DNA from: Chloroflexota bacterium
Lineage (GTDB): Bacteria > Chloroflexota > Limnocylindria > QHBO01
Reading direction: 5' to 3'
Assembly: GCA_005882055.1 (NCBI GenBank)
Contig: VBGQ01000044.1
Span: 1-11,782 of the forward strand
DNA: 11,782 nucleotides
Shown: positions 6,895-11,782 of the stretch, one piece after another
Layout of the letters: each line of letters opens with the position of its first letter
Numbering within the stretch: position 1 is the stretch's first letter
Notes under the pieces: model-generated
The model's database searches: none
The model's input: the letters and a program-made list of their open reading frames with translations, nothing else
What the model was told of the DNA's origin: nothing
Made by a program: the position numbers and the translations under genes

Positions 6895-9800
6895 CTAGAC
6901 GGTTGGTCTGGCGGTGAGCTTGCGTCGCGCCACCCCTCTTCCCGAGCCACGCGATCCAGAGGCGCGCGCGGCCGCTGACAGGCCCGCGGCCTCCCAGATC
7001 TGGGCGTTGATCGTCTGGTCCACCTCGCGCAAGCCCCGTCGCAGGTCACGCACCTGGCCGGACTGCCAGCGGGCTGCGAACTCGGCGAATCGGTTCTGGT
7101 ACTCGACGCCAACCGCGGTGATCTGCGGGCTGCTCGAGCGGGGATGGCGGAAGATCTCGACGAAGGTCGCGAACCGCGCGTCGCGCGCGGGGTCGCTCCA
7201 TCCGAGGGAGGTCTGCGTGGAGGGGATGTTTCGCAGGCCAGTCGCCAGCTTTGAGAGCGCCGCGTCGTCGGTGGTCAGGTAGCGGACCAGCTGCCAGCCC
7301 TCTTCGGGATGGGGTGCGTTGGCGGGCATGCCCACGATGGTCCCGTTGATGAACCCTGATCCGTAGAGCTCCGTCCGCTCCTCGTCCACCGGCAGCGGAG
7401 CCGTTCCGAAGTCGACCCGCGACTTGCTGGCGGCGATGAACGCCAGGCGCCACTCGCCGTCCAGGCACATCGCCAACCGCTCGGCCTGGAATGCGTTGCC
7501 GGCGGAGAACTCGCCTCCGACTTCGGCCTGGAAGCGCATGAGATCGTCGTACCCGTACCAGTCGACCAGCGACCTCTGCCAGCGCAGCATCTTCGACCAT
7601 GCCGGATCGGACGCGAGCGTGGAGCGGCCGGCGTCATCGGTCCAGCGTGCGCCGAACAGGTGGCCGACATTCGCGACTGCGTTCTCATAGAAGCCGAAGA
7701 TCGGGTTGAAGCCGACCACTGCGAGCGAACCGTCCGCCTTGCGCCGAGTCAGCCGCTTGGCGTACTCGGTGAGCTCGCCGATGGTGCGCGGAGGCCCGGA
7801 AAGCCCGGCCTCCGCGAAATGAGCGCGGTTCCAGTACAGACCGTAGGCGTCCGCGAGCATCGGTAACGCCCAGCGCCGCCCCTCATAGCGGGTGTACGGG
7901 ACGGTCGCCTCGGCGAAGGTCCCATCGTCGATCCCATCGCGATCCAGGTACGGACCCAGGTCGACGAGAGCTCCCTTGGCCGCGTAGAACCCGAAGTTGT
8001 CCGACTCGAACGAGCTGATGACGGTTGGCGGCTGCCCCTCCCGCATGGCGGAGATGATCTTGTCGTCGTAGATGCCACCGACCAGCTCGACCCGGATGCT
8101 TGGATGCCTGGTCTCGAAGTCGTGCACGACCGAGCGGACGACCTCGAGCTCGGGGCCGGTGTAGCCAACCCACAGGTCGATGGTGGTGTTGCCGAGCAGG
8201 TGAGCCGATGCCTCGCGCGCGTCGAGCGGCCTGGCAAAGAAGAAGCCCTGCGCAGAGTCGCAGCCAGCCGTTCGCAGTCGACGCGCCTGCCCCTCGGTCT
8301 CGACGCCCTCCGCGACCGTCTTGAGCTTCAGGCCATGCGCCAGTCGCACGATGGCGCGCACCAGAGCTGCCTCCTCGCGACCGTTCGCGATTCCCTCGAC
8401 GAAGCTGCGATCGATCTTGACCACGTCGATCGGGAAGCTGCGGAGGTAGCTCAGCGATGAATAGCCAGTGCCGAAGTCGTCGATTGCCAGGCGAACGCCC
8501 AGACCCTTGAGCTGTCGCAGGCGACGGAGGATGTGCGCGTCGTCGCTGGCCAGGACGCTCTCGGTCATCTCGAGCATCAGCAGCTCGGGCGGGAGCTCGC
8601 TCTCCTCAAGGGCCAGGCTGACCGCGGCGACCAGGCCCGAGTCCTGGAGCTGGATCCCGGACAGGTTGACGCTGATGCTGATTGGCCGATCCGGGCGCGC
8701 GTCGAGCCAGGCCCGAGCCTGGAGGCAGGCTTCTTTGAGCACCTGCTGGCCGAGCGGCACGATCAGGCCGCTGTGCTCAGCGAGGGGGATGAACTCGGCG
8801 GGCGAGAGGAGGCCGCGTTCCGGGTGTGCCCAGCGGGCGAGCGCCTCCATCCCCACCACCGACTGCGTGGCGAGGTCGACGGTCGGCTGGTAGTGGACGA
8901 CGAACTCGCCGCGCTCGACGGCCCCGCGCAGGTCCGCGCCCAGCCGCAGGCGCTCGGTGGTGGCCTGGTGCATGGCCGGCTCGAAGACCTGGTAGCTGCC
9001 CTTGCCCGCGCCCTTGGTCTCGTACATCGCGATGTCGGCGGCTCGCAGCATGTCGGTGGCCGTGATCAGCTCAGCGGAGCTCAGTGCGATTCCCATGCTG
9101 GCGCCCACCAGCAGGGACCGATCCCCCAGGTCGAATGGCGATTCCAGCTCGGCGAGCACCCGCTCCGCGACACCGGTTGCCTGCTCGAGGTCGACGTCCT
9201 CGAGGAGCAGGGCGAACTCGTCGCCGCCCAGGCGCGCCGCGGTATCGCCCGGCCGGACCGTGCCGGCGAGACGGCTCGCGACCTGGCGGATCAGGTTGTC
9301 ACCCTCCGCGTGCCCAAGCGAGTCGTTCACGGTCTTGAAGTCGTCGAGGTCGAGGAAGAGCACCGCCACGCCCTTGGCGTGCCGTCGGCGACGCGCGAGG
9401 GCGTGCTCCAGGCGATCGATGAACAGCTCGCGGTTGGGCAGGCTCGTCAGCGGATCGTGGAAGGCCTGCCGGGTCAGCTCCTGCTCGAGCTCCTTCCACT
9501 TGCTGACGTCGTGCATGGTAAGCACCACGCCGCCCACAGCGGGGCCGTCGCCCAGGGTGGCAGCCAGATCGACGGGGAGCAGGCGACCATCCCGATGGCG
9601 CACCTGGCACTCGAGGTGGGTGCGACCTCCCGGCTCGAGATCGGCGAGGAGCTCCGAGAGGTTGGCGGCGTCATCGGTCGAGACGAGGGTCTCCACGCCG
9701 CGCCCGAGCAGCTCGCCGGAGCCGTAGCCGAGGAGCGACTCAAGCGAAGGGCTCTGGTAGCTGACCACACCGTGGTCGACGATGAGGATCATGTCGGAGG

Positions 9801-10071
9801 CGTTCTGGAGCAGGGCTTCCTGCCGCTCGACGATCGCGTGCTCGCGCTCCAGCGAGCGTCGGGCGACCCGGTCGGCGAAGTACCACGCGATCATCGGCAG
9901 CGAGACGACCAGCACGACCATCCGCCCCACGAGCTCCGCGGGGCCGGCCCCATAGAACGTGGTGGCGGCGAGGTCGATGGCCAGTACGGCCGACCCCACG
10001 AGCAGGGAGGCGAGAGCCCAGCCGGGACGGCGAACTCGGGCAGGCGCGCTCACGCGGCGGCGCCGGGGCAC
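6895..10071 (-). CDS. Membrane PAS-GGDEF-EAL protein with C-terminal solute-binding domain
   Basis: This 1058-aa protein combines c-di-GMP synthesis, c-di-GMP breakdown and a sugar-type solute-binding domain. A basic N-terminus precedes two membrane segments (about 18-40 and 49-66), and a helical linker leads to a PAS domain (about 85-192). The GGDEF domain (200-362) has D241, N249, GGDEF at 282-286 and an inhibitory-site R273xxD276 five residues before it. The EAL domain (372-625) has E409-A-L, N469, E501, D531-D532, K552, E588 and Q608, so it looks catalytically competent. From about residue 628 to 1035 follows a complete family 1 extracellular solute-binding domain (IDLWVGYTG, ALPMLADAYGLYWNR, MCLDGEWRLAFI, EEGWQLVRYL) with no linker, signal peptide, lipobox or membrane segment before it. 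The tail is Arg-rich. The positive-inside rule places all domains after residue 66 in the cytoplasm. The GTG start at 10071 lacks a clear Shine-Dalgarno site; a GTG at codon 7 is the alternative. Ligand and net activity are unknown. Confidence 0.93.
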   Translation of the reverse strand: MPRRRRVSAPARVRRPGWALASLLVGSAVLAIDLAATTFYGAGPAELVGRMVVLVVSLPMIAWYFADRVARRSLEREHAIVERQEALLQNASDMILIVDHGVVSYQSPSLESLLGYGSGELLGRGVETLVSTDDAANLSELLADLEPGGRTHLECQVRHRDGRLLPVDLAATLGDGPAVGGVVLTMHDVSKWKELEQELTRQAFHDPLTSLPNRELFIDRLEHALARRRRHAKGVAVLFLDLDDFKTVNDSLGHAEGDNLIRQVASRLAGTVRPGDTAARLGGDEFALLLEDVDLEQATGVAERVLAELESPFDLGDRSLLVGASMGIALSSAELITATDMLRAADIAMYETKGAGKGSYQVFEPAMHQATTERLRLGADLRGAVERGEFVVHYQPTVDLATQSVVGMEALARWAHPERGLLSPAEFIPLAEHSGLIVPLGQQVLKEACLQARAWLDARPDRPISISVNLSGIQLQDSGLVAAVSLALEESELPPELLMLEMTESVLASDDAHILRRLRQLKGLGVRLAIDDFGTGYSSLSYLRSFPIDVVKIDRSFVEGIANGREEAALVRAIVRLAHGLKLKTVAEGVETEGQARRLRTAGCDSAQGFFFARPLDAREASAHLLGNTTIDLWVGYTGPELEVVRSVVHDFETRHPSIRVELVGGIYDDKIISAMREGQPPTVISSFESDNFGFYAAKGALVDLGPYLDRDGIDDGTFAEATVPYTRYEGRRWALPMLADAYGLYWNRAHFAEAGLSGPPRTIGELTEYAKRLTRRKADGSLAVVGFNPIFGFYENAVANVGHLFGARWTDDAGRSTLASDPAWSKMLRWQRSLVDWYGYDDLMRFQAEVGGEFSAGNAFQAERLAMCLDGEWRLAFIAASKSRVDFGTAPLPVDEERTELYGSGFINGTIVGMPANAPHPEEGWQLVRYLTTDDAALSKLATGLRNIPSTQTSLGWSDPARDARFATFVEIFRHPRSSSPQITAVGVEYQNRFAEFAARWQSGQVRDLRRGLREVDQTINAQIWEAAGLSAAARASGSRGSGRGVARRKLTARPTV

Positions 10072-10084
10072 TGCATCCCGCGAG

Positions 10085-10136
10085 CCTATGGAACCGATGT
10101 TCCCCCAGCGATAGGACCTTGGTCCCCCCGCGGACC
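10085..10136 (-). other. Inverted-repeat-rich 64-nt gap before the GGDEF-EAL gene
   Basis: The gap contains CCTAT (10085-10089) with ATAGG (10111-10115), and inside it GGAAC (10090-10094) with GTTCC (10099-10103), giving a 10-bp stem with a 7-nt bulge and a CGAT loop. Next to it GGACC (10114-10118), GGTCC (10121-10125) and GGACC (10132-10136) alternate, so two hairpins compete. It lies between the stop of the secreted protein and the GTG of the next gene. There is no U-run for a classic terminator, and I see no match to a known riboswitch. Confidence 0.4.
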
Positions 10137-11101
10137 TACCTGCTCATCGCGCAACCGCTGGTCGCGTTGCTCCACGTGGGCTGGACGGCATAGACATGGG
10201 ATCCCATGGTGATGTTCCCGGACTGGCTGCTCCAGGCGCACTTGTCCGCGTTCTCCGCCCCCTGGCGATCGAGCCAGCCGGAGTTCGGGAACGGATCGGT
10301 CTGCGCTTCGGAGTACTCGTGACCGGCGACCACGCTGAAGCCGTCGAACCAGCCGTTGCCGTAGCTGTTGTTGGGGTTGATGAAGTTGACCCCGCACGAG
10401 GCGCCGGCATCCGGCTGGTACGGGATGTAGGCGTACGCGACCGTTCCCTGCGGTGAACTGGTCGAGCTGTGCCACGCGCACCACTGCGTCGCGAAGCCGT
10501 TCATCGACTTGCCGTGCGGCGTAAAGACCATGTACGTGGCATTCGCGCTGTACCCGACGTGCGACGAGAGACGCTTCGCTGCGTTGGCGATGTCCGTCTG
10601 TGTCGGACTGCTCGGGACCGCGGTCGTGTCATTCCATTGACCGGCCAGCTGGCTTGATGGGTTGGTGATGTACTGCGCGCCCGAGACCGATGCGCAGTTC
10701 GTCGTCCCCGACGGCACGTTCTGGCAGTACTGGGTCACGACGTTGTTCCAGCCCGAGCCTCCGACGTGGCCGAAGAAGTCGGTGTTGTAGGTCTGCGCCT
10801 GGGCGCTCGTATAGCCCCCAGTGGTGAATCCGGATGCCCATTCCGGGCCCCACCAGCTGATGTACACGACCGGCGTGCGCTCGACCGGGCCGCCGTGGCT
10901 GGACAGGTTGTTGGTCCGCTTCGGCCGATTCGGTCCAGCGGCCTTGGCCTGGTGGCCGCGGAAGATGCCCATCACCTCCAGGTCGGCGCGCGAGGCGGCC
11001 GGTGCAGTGGGCTGCCGAGCAGCCATGGCGAGCCCCGCGGAGGTCGCGACGACCGTCGACGCGGCAACGAGGGCGAGGCAGATACGGGTCGCGGATCTCA
11101 C
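10136..11101 (-). CDS. Secreted six-cysteine protein with HEYSE motif
   Basis: This 321-aa protein has a clear Sec signal peptide: MRSATR, a hydrophobic stretch to about residue 24, and an AMA cleavage site near residue 27. The mature part is rich in Gly, Ser, Asn, Thr and aromatic residues and has six Cys (126, 136, 208, 236, 288, 317), enough for three disulfides. The central landmark is VVAGHEYSEAQTDPFPNSGWLD (start near residue 257), followed by GAENADKCAW. The HExxE and later acidic/Cys arrangement resembles secreted bacterial proteins related to the plant phosphate-induced/EXORDIUM family and may bind a metal, but catalysis is unproven. The GTG start at 11101 is set by AGGGGAG 9 nt upstream. 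The next gene, the GGDEF-EAL fusion, follows after 64 nt in the same direction. Confidence 0.85.
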   Translation of the reverse strand: MRSATRICLALVAASTVVATSAGLAMAARQPTAPAASRADLEVMGIFRGHQAKAAGPNRPKRTNNLSSHGGPVERTPVVYISWWGPEWASGFTTGGYTSAQAQTYNTDFFGHVGGSGWNNVVTQYCQNVPSGTTNCASVSGAQYITNPSSQLAGQWNDTTAVPSSPTQTDIANAAKRLSSHVGYSANATYMVFTPHGKSMNGFATQWCAWHSSTSSPQGTVAYAYIPYQPDAGASCGVNFINPNNSYGNGWFDGFSVVAGHEYSEAQTDPFPNSGWLDRQGAENADKCAWSSQSGNITMGSHVYAVQPTWSNATSGCAMSR

Positions 11102-11110
11102 GGGTGGTGT

Positions 11111-11117
11111 CTCCCCT
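11111..11117 (-). promoter_or_regulatory. Ribosome binding site of the HEYSE-motif protein
   Basis: AGGGGAG on the minus strand lies 9 nt upstream of the GTG at 11101-11099. This strong site supports GTG as the start and the full signal peptide. Confidence 0.75.
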
Positions 11118-11258
11118 GAACGGTCGCCGGGCCACCTCCGGCCCGATGCGCGGCGAAGAATAGCCGCGCCGTCCGCCCGGCGCTAGCCCTTGCGACAGCG
11201 CCGCGTTGCGGCACGACACCGCTCGCTGCGCTGTCCCGATCCGGCGCATGATGCCGGC

Positions 11259-11782
11259 GTGGACGAGCTCCTCTTGCTGGGCCGTGCAGAGATCCGCGAC
11301 CTGCTGCCAATGAGCCGTTGCGTGGATCTGATGGCGGACGCGCTCGCCGACTTGGCGCGTGGTACGGCGGTCAACCCGCTTCGGAGCGCGCTGCACATCG
11401 CCGACGGGCGCGGCATCCTTGCCATGATGCCGGGCGGCCTCTCCGGCGCATTCGGCGCCAAGGTGATCTCTGTCTTCCCGGGTAATCGGGCCGCTGGTCT
11501 CGAGTCGCACCAGGGCCTGGTCGTCCTTTTCGAATCCGAGCACGGCCGGCCAACTGCCATCCTGGACGCCTCGGAGATCACCGCCATCCGCACCGCGGCG
11601 GCCAGCGGGGTTGCGACACGGACGCTTGCCCCCTCGGACGCGGGCGACCTCGCCATCATCGGCTCGGGCACCCAGGCCCGCACCCACCTGGAGGCAATGC
11701 GAGCGGTGCGCAGCCTCACCCGCGTTCGCGCATGGAGTCCCACCCGTGCACGGCTCCTCGCATTCGCGGACGAGGCGCGCAA
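11259..11782 (+). CDS. Ornithine cyclodeaminase/mu-crystallin family protein (3' end outside window)
   Basis: The first 174 codons encode a member of the ornithine cyclodeaminase/mu-crystallin family, NAD(P)-dependent enzymes that include ornithine cyclodeaminase, alanine dehydrogenase and ketimine reductases. The N-terminus (VDELLLLGRAEIRDLLPM) is the typical start. FGAKVISVFPGN (about residues 65-76) holds the conserved substrate-site Lys. TAILDASEITAIRTAAASGVAT leads into the Rossmann motif IIGSGTQARTHLEAM, which binds NAD(P). The right edge cuts the gene within the Rossmann domain. The start is the GTG at 11259; two nearby ATGs (11248, 11251) are in other frames. No Shine-Dalgarno sequence is visible, so the transcript may be leaderless. 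It diverges from the HEYSE-motif gene across 157 nt in which I see no convincing promoter on either strand. The exact substrate cannot be told from this part. Confidence 0.93.
   Translation, partial: MDELLLLGRAEIRDLLPMSRCVDLMADALADLARGTAVNPLRSALHIADGRGILAMMPGGLSGAFGAKVISVFPGNRAAGLESHQGLVVLFESEHGRPTAILDASEITAIRTAAASGVATRTLAPSDAGDLAIIGSGTQARTHLEAMRAVRSLTRVRAWSPTRARLLAFADEAR

Noticed and set aside
6540..7112. A 190-codon minus-strand frame across the tRNA
   Set aside because: It contains GRRDSNPRHLAWEASTLP, the well-known false translation of an antisense tRNA, and overlaps the end of the large fusion gene.
10072..10136. c-di-GMP riboswitch in front of the GGDEF-EAL gene
   Set aside because: The gap is too short for the known class I or II aptamers and lacks their conserved pattern, so only unspecified secondary structure is reported.
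8533..10212. A 559-codon open frame on the plus strand
   Set aside because: It is antisense to the GGDEF-EAL gene. Its protein is low-complexity in style with no domain, and long antisense frames are common opposite GC-rich genes.
10629..11687. A 352-codon minus-strand frame
   Set aside because: It is out of frame with the signal-peptide protein and antisense to the ornithine cyclodeaminase family gene, both of which are well supported.

Overview
This is a GC-rich bacterial window with dense gene packing, many stop/start overlaps and frequent GTG starts. That fits a high-GC lineage such as Actinomycetota or a high-GC Chloroflexota group. The sequence alone does not settle the phylum, so this is a low-confidence inference. 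The suf order sufB-sufD-Rieske-...-sufC resembles the actinobacterial arrangement.

Region 1 (1-4195, minus strand) is an iron-sulfur cluster assembly operon, read from right to left: sufB, sufD, a Rieske ferredoxin, an Rrf2-family regulator with three Cys, and sufC, which runs off the left edge. The genes are joined by a 4-nt gap and then by GTGA, ATGA and ATGA overlaps. In front of sufB lie a plausible sigma70-type promoter, an inverted repeat that matches the E. coli IscR type 1 operator consensus very closely, and a second inverted repeat in the leader. Together with the in-operon Rrf2 gene this suggests feedback control by Fe-S status.

Region 2 (4192-6573, minus strand) holds a BphA4-like FAD/NAD ferredoxin reductase. 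It starts 4 nt after a DUF885-like HExxPGHH putative metallopeptidase that is split by an apparent one-base deletion near 5800. The reductase is a possible electron donor to the Rieske ferredoxin.

Region 3 (6574-6894) carries a plus-strand tRNA-Gly(CCC) with encoded CCA and a recognisable promoter. Just upstream of it, on the minus strand, is a short reading frame with coding-like composition that may be a decayed gene tail.

Region 4 (6895-11101, minus strand) contains the most unusual gene. It encodes a 1058-aa membrane-anchored PAS-GGDEF-EAL protein whose C-terminus is a complete periplasmic-type (family 1) solute-binding domain, fused without a linker, signal peptide or membrane segment. 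Both c-di-GMP catalytic domains look intact, and the predicted topology puts the binding domain in the cytoplasm. Upstream, after a 64-nt gap rich in inverted repeats, lies a secreted six-Cys protein with an HEYSE motif.

Region 5 (11259-11782, plus strand) is the start of a divergent ornithine cyclodeaminase/mu-crystallin family gene, cut by the right edge. No insertion sequence, CRISPR array, phage gene or intergenic stretch over 300 bases was seen.
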